From contig NZ_MTAV01000006.1 in NCBI RefSeq assembly GCF_002154695.1, positions 1 through 45,594 on the forward strand: DNA of 45,594 nucleotides, written 5' to 3'. Numbering within the stretch: position 1 is the stretch's first letter; each line of letters opens with the position of its first letter. A program made the position numbers and the translations under genes. The DNA comes from Nostoc sp. T09 (lineage in GTDB: Bacteria > Cyanobacteriota > Cyanobacteriia > Cyanobacteriales > Nostocaceae). The notes below the pieces were generated by a model. That model had not been told where the DNA came from, made no database searches, and saw nothing but the letters and a program-made list of their open reading frames with translations. Below are positions 37,571-45,251 of this stretch, piece by piece.

Positions 37571-38038
37571 ATGTTTCAGCGTAAGTTGCCCAACAGACGT
37601 AGCAGCAGTTCAGTCGCCTTAGAACCAGAAGTAGCGATCGCAGTTATTGGACTGTTTTCCGCAGCATCTGATGATGAAGGTGTTAGCAGAACCGAAGAAT
37701 TTGCTTTGAGTGAAATGCTAGCTGGTATTTCTCAATTTGAAGATTTCTCTGAGAAAGACTTTGAAAAATTGACAGAGAAAGTTTATACCTTGCTAGAGGA
37801 AGAAGAACCAGAAGATGTCATCGAGCAAGCGATAGCTTCTTTACCAGATGAAGAATCTCGAGAAGCAGCCTACATTACCGCGCTGTTGGTAGTCGGGATT
37901 GACGGTGAAGTACCCGACAGCGAACAGGATTATATATCTGAGCTTCAGGACGCCTTGAATATTACAAACAGGCGCGCACAACAGATTATAGACCACATCT
38001 TTGGAGAAGATGATGAAGAGGAGTACGAAGAAGAATAA
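37571..38038 (+). CDS. TerB-family tellurite-resistance-like protein
   Basis: This 155-residue, mostly helical acidic protein resembles the TerB family. It has a helix starting ALEPEVAIAVIGLFSAASDDEGVS, a second repeat-like helix ending TALLVVGIDGEVPDSEQDYI with the acidic residues expected of TerB metal-binding sites, and a very acidic C terminus (EDDEEEYEEE). TerB domains bind divalent metals at the membrane or in stress complexes. In cyanobacteria such single-domain proteins are common and of unknown role. The first about 12 residues are basic and low in complexity. It has its own promoter region after the ilvB terminator. Confidence 0.75.
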   Translation: MFQRKLPNRRSSSSVALEPEVAIAVIGLFSAASDDEGVSRTEEFALSEMLAGISQFEDFSEKDFEKLTEKVYTLLEEEEPEDVIEQAIASLPDEESREAAYITALLVVGIDGEVPDSEQDYISELQDALNITNRRAQQIIDHIFGEDDEEEYEEE

Positions 38039-38056
38039 CTCTTTTTGTACTTAATT

Positions 38057-38090
38057 CCCGATATTGTAAGCTGGGTTACTTGATATCGGG
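38057..38090. terminator. Hairpin between convergent genes
   Basis: CCCGATAT (38057-38064) and ATATCGGG (38083-38090) pair perfectly over 8 bp with an 18-nt loop, 19 bp after the TerB-like stop. There is no strong T tract, so termination is only plausible. Confidence 0.4.
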
Positions 38091-38199
38091 CAAAACGTTT
38101 ATGTATAACAATTGCAGAATCAATAAAATTTATGGCTCATGATAGCGTTGAAATTGCTACTCATGAGCTTTTTGTTGGAAAACCTGCCTCTTGCTGATG

Positions 38200-38667
38200 C
38201 TAAGGTGAAGAAATCTCTTCAAAAGGCTTGAGATCTGGAGCCACCCAACTTTGACGAGCTTCCCAAGACATAATTAACTCATGACTGTAGTATTCGTAGA
38301 ATAAAGTTTTTTGCTCTCCATAAGTAGAGATGAAGTCATTGATCAATGCTGAGATAGAGGCGTTGTGATTGGTAACAGCGAGGAAACGACAGGCGATCGC
38401 AATCCAAAACAGAGTCAAAGTTTCATGATACCCACTATTAATGGTAGTTGCGATACCGTTGCACTGGTTGTAATGTTGAATCCCTGTACGGATACGTGCG
38501 ATCGCTTCTGCTTTAGAGCATATAGATAAATACCACACAGCAATAGTGAGATGAGCAGCGTGGTTCCAGCCACTTCGAGCTAACGTACAAGCTTCAAATT
38601 GCTGGACTAACCTAATTACATCCTTATCAGTTTGGTAGAAGTCAGTTTTAGGCTTGTTTTGTTGCAT
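38200..38667 (-). CDS. Conserved hypothetical protein (WxHxAHL / GYHET type)
   Basis: This is a 155-residue helical protein. It carries FEACTLARSGWNHAAHLTIA, AVWYLSICSKAEAIARIR and GYHETLTLFWI. I recall this histidine- and tryptophan-containing pattern in short uncharacterised proteins across bacteria. The histidines (WNHAAH, YHET) might form a metal or active site; this is inference. No membrane segment is seen. It converges with the TerB-like gene. Confidence 0.65.
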   Translation of the reverse strand: MQQNKPKTDFYQTDKDVIRLVQQFEACTLARSGWNHAAHLTIAVWYLSICSKAEAIARIRTGIQHYNQCNGIATTINSGYHETLTLFWIAIACRFLAVTNHNASISALINDFISTYGEQKTLFYEYYSHELIMSWEARQSWVAPDLKPFEEISSP

Positions 38668-39490
38668 GACAATTTTGAATTTGAAGTAGAAGGCAGTCCT
38701 AATAAAAAAGTTTCTTCCTTGAAATGATTTCTATACTAACAGATGCTGTTCAGTGCGCTCTATTGTCGGGTCGTCTAGGGTACAAAAAAAGTATTTGATG
38801 ATAGTAAGCTAATGTGCCTTTAAGTTGCATAATTCGTAGCATCAGAAAGACGCGGGTACGCGGAGACTGAGAGACGCAAAGATGCAGTTTGAATGATTAT
38901 TAGCTTATCGTCAAAGATTGGGGTCATAAGTAAGTAAGTCGGCGTAAAAATTTCAACGTATGTCCACCGCGAGTGTAACGAAGTGAAACGTAGACAAGAA
39001 GTGGCTTCCCGTAGGGTAGCAATTGCAAGAGTTTTGTGATTCGTAGATTCTGTTACATAGTTCGGTTTATTTGTGTCGGCTTACTTAGTACGTGCAGCGA
39101 TACCTGAGGTGATGAATTAGTCTATTCTCAATATATTTATCACCTAGTTCAAGCTCAATATTTAAGAATCAGCCTCAGTACTGCATAGATTATTACAATA
39201 CAAGTTGCCTGTCACAATAAAGCCAGCGTTAAGAATCTTCTCAAAATAGTGATAGTTAGTTTTGTTAACAATAAACCATGAGAAAATATATTGAGGTTAA
39301 CAAATATTTTTTTATAACTTTAGGTAGTGATGGCAGCGGGGAAAGCATTAATTGATTTAAAAGTCAGTTAGTTATTCTCTACAAGTGAACAGACCCAGGC
39401 GAATTTTCTCCAAAATAAACTTCTCTTGAATTAGTGCAGGCTCAATTAATAGAGTTTAGTAAATCAAAGATAAAAATTGGAGGTTATAAA
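38668..39490. other. Long intergenic region with dispersed repeat fragments
   Basis: No gene is supported over about 820 bp. A GC-rich repeat-like stretch (CCACCGCGAGTGTAACGAAG through CCCGTAGGGTAGC) spans about 38964-39020. The remainder is AT-rich and presumably holds the promoter of the 47-residue membrane protein. Confidence 0.5.
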
Positions 39491-39634
39491 ATGGCTTTTC
39501 GGAAGAATGCTGGCACCAATTTATGGCAAAAAGTACAACAGGATTCAGTAAGTTGGGGATCTCTAACGCTATGGATCAGTGGGTTAGTTGTACTGTTAAT
39601 AACTTTGGGATTGTTTTCTAACATTTTAGATTAA
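39491..39634 (+). CDS. 47-residue single-helix membrane protein
   Basis: The ATG at 39491 has a perfect GGAGG 7 nt upstream; an open frame extends further up but is not needed. The product has a basic amphipathic N terminus (MAFRKNAGTNLWQKVQQD) and one membrane helix at about 25-43, ending NILD. It is a plausible small thylakoid or plasma-membrane protein. I do not recognise it as a named photosynthetic subunit. A dispersed repeat cluster follows directly. Confidence 0.6.
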   Translation: MAFRKNAGTNLWQKVQQDSVSWGSLTLWISGLVVLLITLGLFSNILD

Positions 39635-39688
39635 CTATAGGAATGCGGTTTGATTTTTGAAAAAATTCTGTAAACTTGAAACTTAATT

Positions 39689-39830
39689 GTAGGGTGGGCA
39701 AGCGCCCAACGCCAGATGCTAAGAAACCGGAAACCCGTCCAACGCACTGGCTCCTCAAAGGGGTGAACCCCACACAGAACTGTCCTCCTCTTGGCGGTAG
39801 CCTGCGGCAAGCCGCTACGCCTGTGCAATA
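39689..39830. repeat. Cluster of small dispersed repeats
   Basis: GTAGGGTGGGCAAGCGCCCAAC (about 39690-39711) is a member of the GTGGGCA palindrome family. A GC-rich repeat with GCGGCAAGCCGC and flanking GTAGCC/GCTACGCC words lies at about 39794-39822. Such repeats are common in Nostoc intergenic DNA. The minus-strand open frames across it (to 39845) are products of the repeat sequence. Confidence 0.65.
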
Positions 39831-40151
39831 ATTTTCATAAGTCAAATAGGATTACTGGGCAGTCATTGCTCTTAAAATTGGCTGTAATGGCTAAACAGCA
39901 AAGTCTTGTCTGAGAATTAGATAAAATCAAATCTGCGTTAAATAAAAAGGTAAGGAAGCAGTAAAAAACTAAGATGTTTAGATACATTGTTATCTCTGCT
40001 TCTTTCTCCTTTTCCTTCTAATTCTAAGTTGTAAACTAGTTTTGTTAGGATGGCCCTGTAACTTCCAATTAGTAAAAATTTTTTATAAAATTCAGTGGAT
40101 TACCTTCTTTAAAGAATTACACTAAAGATATATACATCCATACTTCATTTG
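39831..40151. other. Intergenic region, nothing recognised
   Basis: AT-rich DNA upstream of the secreted SLH-like protein gene; presumably its promoter region. Confidence 0.45.
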
Positions 40152-40466
40152 ATGAACATAAAAATTCTGCTATCAGTCTTATTACTAGGCACTATTGGTT
40201 TAGTTAATCCTGTTAAAGCTCAAGAGCCTAGCAATAGTGAAACAGTTAAATCTAATCCAGTTATCAATGCTTGTGTTCAAAACAAAGCAGAGACTTTACC
40301 AAATACTTTTAGCGATGTACCATCTGACCATTGGGCTTTCAAAGCAGTTATGACTATGCACTATTGCGGAGCCTTCCGGCAAGCTACACCACCTGCTTTA
40401 TTTCAGCAACTAAAACCCACTGAAAATCTACAGAAACCACCGAAAGAACAGCAATCTCAACAATAG
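40152..40466 (+). CDS. Secreted small protein with a partial SLH motif
   Basis: From the ATG at 40152 the product has 104 residues. A signal peptide (basic start, hydrophobic 5-18, probable cleavage after VKA near residue 23) leads to a short mature protein. The segment FSDVPSDHWAFKAVMTMHYC matches the first half of an S-layer homology domain, and two cysteines (about 40 and 76) could form a disulphide. The C terminus is rich in Q, P and K. Full SLH proteins anchor the outer membrane to peptidoglycan in cyanobacteria. This half-repeat protein may bind cell wall alone or be a degenerate remnant. Confidence 0.65.
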   Translation: MNIKILLSVLLLGTIGLVNPVKAQEPSNSETVKSNPVINACVQNKAETLPNTFSDVPSDHWAFKAVMTMHYCGAFRQATPPALFQQLKPTENLQKPPKEQQSQQ

Positions 40467-41049
40467 AGAATAAATAATAAAAATATGGGAAAAGTTGGGC
40501 TACCAAGTAAATCTCTGTCCATAGTTCCTAGAATTAAGGTTAGCGCTCAATAAATCCATAAATTAGCCAATTCGGTGCAAGTAGCAAACCACAAGCTACA
40601 AGCGTAGAAGGTGGGGTATAACTTCTTCGGCAAAGCGAGTCATTTCTCTCACAATAGAGATTGAATTGCAGCATGAATTTATCAATATTTGCATTAACAA
40701 AAGCTGCGATCCTAGTGCTGGTGACAACTAATAGTATCGTAGCTACCAACTAAGCCGACGGTTGTACCCCCAAAATCGAAGTCAAGGATACGGAAAAAAT
40801 ATAAAGAAATATAACGAATAAAATTTTTAGTAGTATATGTACTATTCTTAAAATGTTAATACTACGTTAAATTTGTATTACGTCACTAGGATTAAGGGTA
40901 AAGCGTTCCTAGACAATAATTCACTTTTTTAGCTTTAATTAGAAGCCACAATCATTTAAGAGCACAGCTTACAAAGATATCTACTAGTGGTTATAACGAC
41001 CTGTAGAGTTCCAAAAATCTCATTCCATATTCAACTGTTATGTTTAGAT
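40467..41049. other. AT-rich intergenic region, no supported gene
   Basis: A minus-strand frame (40540-40749) and a 26-codon plus-strand frame (40674-40754) overlap each other, and neither is convincing. Confidence 0.4.
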
Positions 41050-41127
41050 CAACGAGAAATATTCTCGGCTATGTGAATAAGCCGGTGACAGCTTCCCGAA
41101 TCTAAATCTCTACACTGTATTTATGAA
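41050..41127 (+). promoter_or_regulatory. Orphan copy of the rbp leader element
   Basis: This stretch repeats the upstream sequence of the first rbp gene: CGAGAAATATT, a GTGA word, then CCGAATCTAAATCTCTACAC in the same order as at 41408-41471. The hairpin's right arm and the Shine-Dalgarno are lost, and no RRM gene follows. A perfect CGAGAA-ATA-TTCTCG palindrome (41053-41067) lies at its start. It is most likely a relic of a duplicated rbp gene. Confidence 0.5.
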
Positions 41128-41449
41128 GTGGAAAAAACTTGTGGATTCAACTACAAATTTCTGTTGTTTCTAGTTAAACTGTAAACTTCAAAATACTTTG
41201 TTGAGCAAAAATTGTAGAAATTAAAAATTCTACTAAACTTTGTAAATTCTCTATTGCCCATTCTAAGAACAAGTAAGTCTACCAGATTTGTGTAAGTGAG
41301 TCTTATTTTTTGCTTTTGATAAAGGCTAAAGCTGGAAATGCAATCTACTACAGACTCATACCGATTTAACTATGTTTCAATTTTAAAACTATGTTATTAT
41401 TAACTTACCGAGAAATATTTTTGGTCAAGTGACTGACTATATAGACGCC

Positions 41450-41488
41450 TCTCCAAATTTAAATCTCTACATTCTGTTAATTCGGAGA
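41450..41488 (+). promoter_or_regulatory. rbp 5' leader hairpin covering the Shine-Dalgarno
   Basis: TCTCCAAAT (41450-41458) pairs with ATTCGGAGA (41480-41488), with one A-C mismatch, around a 21-nt loop containing TAAATCTCTACA. The right arm contains GGAG, which lies 7 nt before the ATG at 41495. Folding would block ribosome binding. The 5' UTR of rbpA1 is known to take part in cold regulation in Anabaena variabilis. Confidence 0.6.
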
Positions 41489-41494
41489 TATTCT

Positions 41495-41749
41495 ATGTCA
41501 GTTTATATTGGTAATCTATCCCATGAAATTGAAGATGAGGATATCAGACAGGTCTTTCTAATGTATGGGGCTGTTAGGAGAATTCTAGTATCTACAAACC
41601 AAAAATCTGGTGAGAAGAGAGGATTTGCAGTTGTAGAAATGGAAACAGATACTGAAGAGGTAGCAGCAATTAATGGATTAAGAGGTACTGAATGGATGGG
41701 TTATAGCCTCAAAGTTAATAGGGCTAAGACCGTTGTAGACGTAGCTTAA
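41495..41749 (+). CDS. RNA-binding protein, single RRM, no glycine-rich tail
   Basis: The ATG at 41495 is set by the rbp-type leader and GGAG; an open frame back to 41429 covers that leader and is not coding. The 84-residue product is one RRM with RNP2 VYIGNL (3-8) and RNP1 KRGFAVVEM (41-49). It ends just after the domain, without the glycine-rich C terminus of cold-induced cyanobacterial Rbp proteins. Tail-less Rbp proteins are often less cold-dependent, yet this gene has the same leader as the tailed paralogue at 42801. It differs from that paralogue at several otherwise conserved positions (STNQKSGEK for PTDRETGRV). Confidence 0.88.
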   Translation: MSVYIGNLSHEIEDEDIRQVFLMYGAVRRILVSTNQKSGEKRGFAVVEMETDTEEVAAINGLRGTEWMGYSLKVNRAKTVVDVA

Positions 41750-42066
41750 TCGTACCTGTAATGCATATATTACAATGAAGCGTTGAAATTCTCGTGGTGG
41801 TTATATACATTTACTCTGCTGCTAACAAAAATGTCTAATATTTTCCTTGTTGCCTTAAAATAATATTAGGCAAGCTACGCCATGATTTTTTGACCGCAGA
41901 ATATGGAGAATTTGACTGCTTAACCTAGCACGAGAACATGAGATCGAAGGTAATACAAGGTAACCGATAAGCTAAAACATACAAAAAACATCCCAACAAC
42001 AAAGGAGAAAACACACCCAAAAAGATATGTCAGTTTAAATCAACAAAATGTAGTAGTGAGTAAAAA
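41750..42066. other. Intergenic region upstream of a small conserved gene
   Basis: No gene is seen. ATGTCAGTTTAA at 42027 copies the first codons of the rbp genes but stops after three codons; an AAAGGAG lies upstream of it. The relation is uncertain. Confidence 0.4.
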
Positions 42067-42276
42067 TTGAAAATTAAAGCGTTAGATGTTAAAGCTGGCG
42101 ATCGCATCATTGCGTACTACAAGAACAAAAGGCAAATCTGCAAGGTTAAACAAATTTTAGATCTAGGGCAGACAAGTGTCACACTTTCAGTTTTCACAAG
42201 TGAGCATTATCGCGGCTGCTTGGTCTCATGCGTAGTCCGGTTCCAGGGGGATGCTTTAGTTGAATTAGTCACCTAA
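42067..42276 (+). CDS. Small conserved cyanobacterial protein, SH3-like
   Basis: A TTG at 42067 gives 69 residues beginning MKIKALDVKAGDRIIAYYKN and ending VRFQGDALVELVT. The pattern of short beta strands with a GDRI turn suggests a small beta-barrel of SH3/KOW-like type. I recall close relatives as hypothetical proteins of filamentous cyanobacteria. It lies between two rbp genes and could bind RNA, but that is inference from context. There is no strong Shine-Dalgarno, which makes the start uncertain. Confidence 0.65.
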   Translation: MKIKALDVKAGDRIIAYYKNKRQICKVKQILDLGQTSVTLSVFTSEHYRGCLVSCVVRFQGDALVELVT

Positions 42277-42753
42277 AAATTATATCCAACTGCAAAAAAA
42301 ATTTTGCAATGATTGGATTTGTCTTTATTATTTTAATTGCAGCTTTTTCAAGGCAAGCATTCCTCGATTTGTAGAGAAACTTGAGAATTCGATGTAAATT
42401 TTTGGACATTATCGGATCAAGCTTGGTTCATCTAGAGCCTATAATTAAATTTATCTGGTGGTGATTATGGTAATTTTCTAAGAACGTCTGGCTTTAAAAT
42501 TAAAAAGTACCTAAATAATCAACTTTGTCTAAATGAATGTTTACATTGCAGTCAGGCTTTTACAGCCTGGCTCCAAAAAGCATTATTACCCTTAATTAGA
42601 TATAAATGGCTCACATGAATTTATATAAAGTTTTTTCCCGTCTTCCCCAAAAAGTTAATTACTTATGTCATAATAGAAACTGAGAATTAATTCGGTTAAC
42701 AGCGTTTGTTTTTAGTATTGAAAGGCTTTTTGTTTTTGGTATTTACAAACTTT
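42277..42753. other. AT-rich intergenic region upstream of the second rbp gene
   Basis: No gene is seen. A CAGGC ... GCCTG hairpin lies near 42556-42573 without a T tract. The last 100 bp should hold the rbp promoter. Confidence 0.45.
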
Positions 42754-42794
42754 TCTCCGAAATCTAAATCTCTACACATTTATAATTTCGGAGA
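42754..42794 (+). promoter_or_regulatory. rbp 5' leader hairpin covering the Shine-Dalgarno
   Basis: TCTCCGAAAT (42754-42763) pairs perfectly with ATTTCGGAGA (42785-42794) over 10 bp around a 21-nt loop that includes TAAATCTCTACA. GGAG in the right arm lies 7 nt before the ATG at 42801. Loop length and sequence match the element at 41450, although the arms differ, which suggests conserved structure. Confidence 0.7.
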
Positions 42795-42800
42795 CAATCT

Positions 42801-43109
42801 ATGTCAGTTTATGTAGGCAATCTTTCTTACGAAGTTACAGAAGAGAGCTTAAATGCCGTGTTTGCAGAATATGGTTCTGTCAAGCGGGTTCAGCTACCTA
42901 CCGATCGGGAAACAGGTCGTGTGCGCGGCTTTGGTTTTGTGGAAATGGGTACCGATGCTGAAGAAACTGCCGCCATTGAGGCTCTTGATGGAGCAGAGTG
43001 GATGGGACGAGACCTAAAAGTGAATAAGGCTAAGCCCAAAGAAGATAGAGGAGGTTCTTTTGGCGGTGGTGGTAACCGTGGTAATTACGGTGGGCGTAAC
43101 CGTTACTAA
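42801..43109 (+). CDS. Cold-type RNA-binding protein: RRM plus glycine-rich tail
   Basis: This 102-residue protein has one RRM with RNP2 VYVGNL (3-8) and RNP1 RGFGFVEM (42-49), followed by a glycine- and arginine-rich tail (GGSFGGGGNRGNYGGRNRY). This is the standard plan of the cyanobacterial Rbp family, which accumulates in the cold and is thought to act as RNA chaperones. The start is fixed by GGAG 7 nt upstream within the leader hairpin. A terminator follows, so it is monocistronic. Confidence 0.95.
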   Translation: MSVYVGNLSYEVTEESLNAVFAEYGSVKRVQLPTDRETGRVRGFGFVEMGTDAEETAAIEALDGAEWMGRDLKVNKAKPKEDRGGSFGGGGNRGNYGGRNRY

Positions 43110-43172
43110 GCTTTACTGGTGTAGCTATTTGACCTCACCCGTTAGTTTAACAAATTAACTTGATGTATTAGC

Positions 43173-43201
43173 GGCTCAGGCATTTCTGCTTGAGCCTTTT
43201 T
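43173..43201 (+). terminator. Rho-independent terminator of the rbp gene
   Basis: GGCTCAGGCA pairs with TGCTTGAGCC (10 bp, one G-U) around a 4-nt loop, followed by five T residues ending at 43201. Confidence 0.9.
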
Positions 43202-43349
43202 GCTACATAATTTGGATAACGTAGAAGCTTTTTATTAATAAACTCTTTTTCACCAATTTGTAGGTACAATAATTGAATCTTCGTTGGCTATAATGTCGTC
43301 GAAAATTTATTGTTTTGGAAATTTTAGTTTAATACTGAGGAATTAAAAA

Positions 43350-43682
43350 ATGTCTACTAATACTGATGTTGTTTCTTATATTCAAGAAAGTGAATTTGAG
43401 ACTCTTTTAAGTGAAGAAAAAGTTGTTGTAGTTGACTTTACTGCTACTTGGTGTGGACCTTGTCGCCTGATCAGTCCATTAATGGATCAACTCGCCCAAG
43501 AATACAAAGGTCGCGCTAAAGTCGTTAAGGTAGACGTGGATAGCAACAAACCGATGTTCAAAAAATTCGGTCTTCGCAGTATTCCAGCGGTTTTAATTTT
43601 TAAGGATGCTGAGTTAGCAGAAACTATTGTAGGAGTTTCTCCTTACGAGCAATTCAGCAGTGCTGTTCTTAAGCTTCTTTAG
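43350..43682 (+). CDS. trxA: Thioredoxin
   Basis: This 110-residue thioredoxin has the active-site motif WCGPC at residues 34-38, VVDFTATWCGPC before it, and the cis-proline segment SIPAVLIF. It reduces disulphides of target proteins, in cyanobacteria with electrons from ferredoxin- or NADPH-thioredoxin reductase. There is no signal peptide, so it is cytosolic. The first about 20 residues extend slightly beyond E. coli TrxA but fit the m/x-type range. It has an ATG start and its own terminator downstream. Confidence 0.95.
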   Translation: MSTNTDVVSYIQESEFETLLSEEKVVVVDFTATWCGPCRLISPLMDQLAQEYKGRAKVVKVDVDSNKPMFKKFGLRSIPAVLIFKDAELAETIVGVSPYEQFSSAVLKLL

Positions 43683-43692
43683 CTTATTTTCG

Positions 43693-43720
43693 GGGAGATT
43701 CTTAGTTCTCCCATTTTTTT
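43693..43720 (+). terminator. Terminator after trxA, with a competing hairpin
   Basis: GGGAGA (43693-43698) pairs with TCTCCC (43707-43712) around 8 nt and runs into A plus seven T. The same CTCCCA can instead pair with TGGGAG (43720-43725), extended by CTTAGT/ACTAAG, forming a larger hairpin at 43701-43733. Confidence 0.75.
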
Positions 43721-43801
43721 GGGAGGTACTAAGCCATCATTCCATTGCCCCTGAAAATTCTTCTATACATACAATCTACACAATAATCAGGTGTAGTAAC
43801 C

Positions 43802-44311
43802 ATGACCCCAGAAGCCAAACACATTGTTAGCGAACTTAGGCGTGAATTCTACTCTCTGTTCGCTACTGCTATGAGAACGCCAGTGCTTATAACTGGTACA
43901 TCTTATAGTAGTAATTCCCCTATTGCATCATGGATAGATAATAGGCAGCAACTGAATTATGTAAATATATATGCTTATACAGCACCTGACGAATTTAACC
44001 CATTGCGCCCGTTCGTTCTTCGATTGGCTATTAATAAAAGTGCTCTTCAATTCATGATGGGAAAAAAGTGGCAACAATATCGAGGACTCAATCTGGTATG
44101 GGACTTTGAGTTAACTGTATTACCAAGAGAAATTTTAGACTTTCTTCCTTGGATAGTTAGCTTAGTTGAAGCTCACGATCAAGTTGCACCTTTGCTACTA
44201 CAGTCACCACCTCATCCATTTGAATTAAAAATGCCAGCAGTCGGGTTATGTAATAATGCATGGACTCTTGAAGCCTGCATCCTAACAAAAATGATGCAGC
44301 CAGCTTTTTAG
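43802..44311 (+). CDS. Hypothetical protein, unknown function
   Basis: This 169-residue protein is not recognised. It has no cysteine motif or membrane helix and appears mixed alpha/beta, with a tryptophan-rich middle (KKWQQYRGLNLVWDFELTVL) and a leucine-rich helix (REILDFLPWIVSLVEAH). The ATG start is clear of other genes, and the trxA terminator lies between, so it is transcribed separately. Composition is like its neighbours. Confidence 0.6.
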   Translation: MTPEAKHIVSELRREFYSLFATAMRTPVLITGTSYSSNSPIASWIDNRQQLNYVNIYAYTAPDEFNPLRPFVLRLAINKSALQFMMGKKWQQYRGLNLVWDFELTVLPREILDFLPWIVSLVEAHDQVAPLLLQSPPHPFELKMPAVGLCNNAWTLEACILTKMMQPAF

Positions 44312-44337
44312 TTAATGCGATCAAACACAACTAATTA

Positions 44338-44751
44338 TTACTGCAAGTTTTCTGTGCGTACATCTTCCTTAATATCTACTGAGCCGTTGCCATCAACACT
44401 TATTCCTTCTTTCGTAAAATACTTTAAAGTTGAAGCTAAAGCTAGTTGAGAAGCTACTTGATAAGCTACTTCTTTCGGAATTTCCTTTTGTTGGTTCAAC
44501 AACTCAACAAAGCTTTCAAAATCACGCATCACGCAATATCTGTGTAATGCAGATTTTTTTTCTATTAAGTTGAATTTTTCGTCAATCTTCCCTTTTGCTT
44601 CTTTTTCTGCCTCAGAAATTGAATTAACAAATCCACCGGTATGACACAATTCACCAGAAATTTTATAATAATAAGCTTTTCCGCTTAATGATTCCTCTTC
44701 AATATGAATTGAATGAAACTTGTATTCAATTTTGTATTTTTTAGATTCCAT
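44338..44751 (-). CDS. Hypothetical protein, unknown function
   Basis: This encodes 137 residues. The N-terminal half is beta-rich and charged (KYKIEYKFHSIHIEEESL). A lysine/glutamate helix at about 45-65 and a helical region with alanines (VAYQVASQLALASTLKYF) follow. Two cysteines (about 36 and 73) are not in a metal motif. It converges with the preceding plus-strand gene, with 26 bp between their stops. No family is recognised. Confidence 0.55.
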   Translation of the reverse strand: MESKKYKIEYKFHSIHIEEESLSGKAYYYKISGELCHTGGFVNSISEAEKEAKGKIDEKFNLIEKKSALHRYCVMRDFESFVELLNQQKEIPKEVAYQVASQLALASTLKYFTKEGISVDGNGSVDIKEDVRTENLQ

Positions 44752-44943
44752 AAACAGATGACATCACATGATTAACTATAAATAATCTTGAATTTGTAAG
44801 ATTATTTTGTTAAGCGCTCCAACGATAACTTTCCCACACATGGGTAGTGTGAAGGATTTCTGACTTTATCACGTTAAGGTTGCAATTTTTAATCTGCTTC
44901 TTAAGTAGTTATAATGGTAGAGAAATGGTACAAATGCTTAGAC

Positions 44944-45132
44944 TCATTTACGGAAATTTCCCTTACGCTGTCTGTGCCTTGCAACTTCCTTACGCTTACG
45001 TTTTTGCTCTGGCGTTTCAAAATGGCGATTTTTCTTCATATCTGGAAAAATACTAGCCTTGGAAACTTTTCGCTTAAAACGACGCAGAGCCGATTCAATT
45101 CCTTCATTATCATCTACTATTATTTGGGTCAT
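44944..45132 (-). CDS. rpsU: 30S ribosomal protein S21
   Basis: This 62-residue basic protein matches S21: [20 protein letters not shown] at the N terminus, the [20 protein letters not shown] middle and a long basic C-terminal helix ([16 protein letters not shown]). S21 helps 30S subunits engage mRNA. GCGAGGA lies upstream of the ATG. It follows an rbp gene on the same strand by 119 bp; this rbp-rpsU order is known from Anabaena, where the pair is linked to cold response. A terminator-like hairpin lies between them. Confidence 0.95.
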   Translation of the reverse strand: MTQIIVDDNEGIESALRRFKRKVSKASIFPDMKKNRHFETPEQKRKRKEVARHRQRKGNFRK

Positions 45133-45188
45133 ACTCTGTCCTCGCTTAATTATTACTGGCTAGTATTAACCTATCCAGTAAATCTGAG

Positions 45189-45215
45189 AAAAAAGGACAG
45201 ACTCATTGTCTGCCC
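45189..45215 (-). terminator. Terminator/attenuator between rbp and rpsU
   Basis: Read on the minus strand, GGGCAGAC pairs with GTCTGTCC (8 bp, one wobble) around a 5-nt loop and is followed by six U residues. It lies 37 nt after the rbp stop and 56 nt before rpsU, so part of the rbp transcripts should end here and the rest continue into rpsU. Confidence 0.75.
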
Positions 45216-45251
45216 TTAAGACGTTAGAGTTTAAATTTTTGAGTTCAAAGT

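Noticed and set aside
39618-39845. Minus-strand frames of 65-75 codons
   Set aside because: They consist almost wholly of dispersed repeat sequence and have no family likeness.
40540-40749. 69-codon minus-strand frame and an overlapping 26-codon plus-strand frame
   Set aside because: Both are hydrophobic at their starts and overlap each other; neither has a good Shine-Dalgarno, so there is no basis to choose one.
42020-42040. ATGTCAGTTTAA resembling the first codons of rbp genes
   Set aside because: Three codons then a stop; the spacing to AAAGGAG is too long. It could be a relic or coincidence and is not supported as a gene.
44914-45219. 101-codon plus-strand frame opposite rpsU
   Set aside because: It is the antisense shadow of the well-supported ribosomal protein S21 gene.
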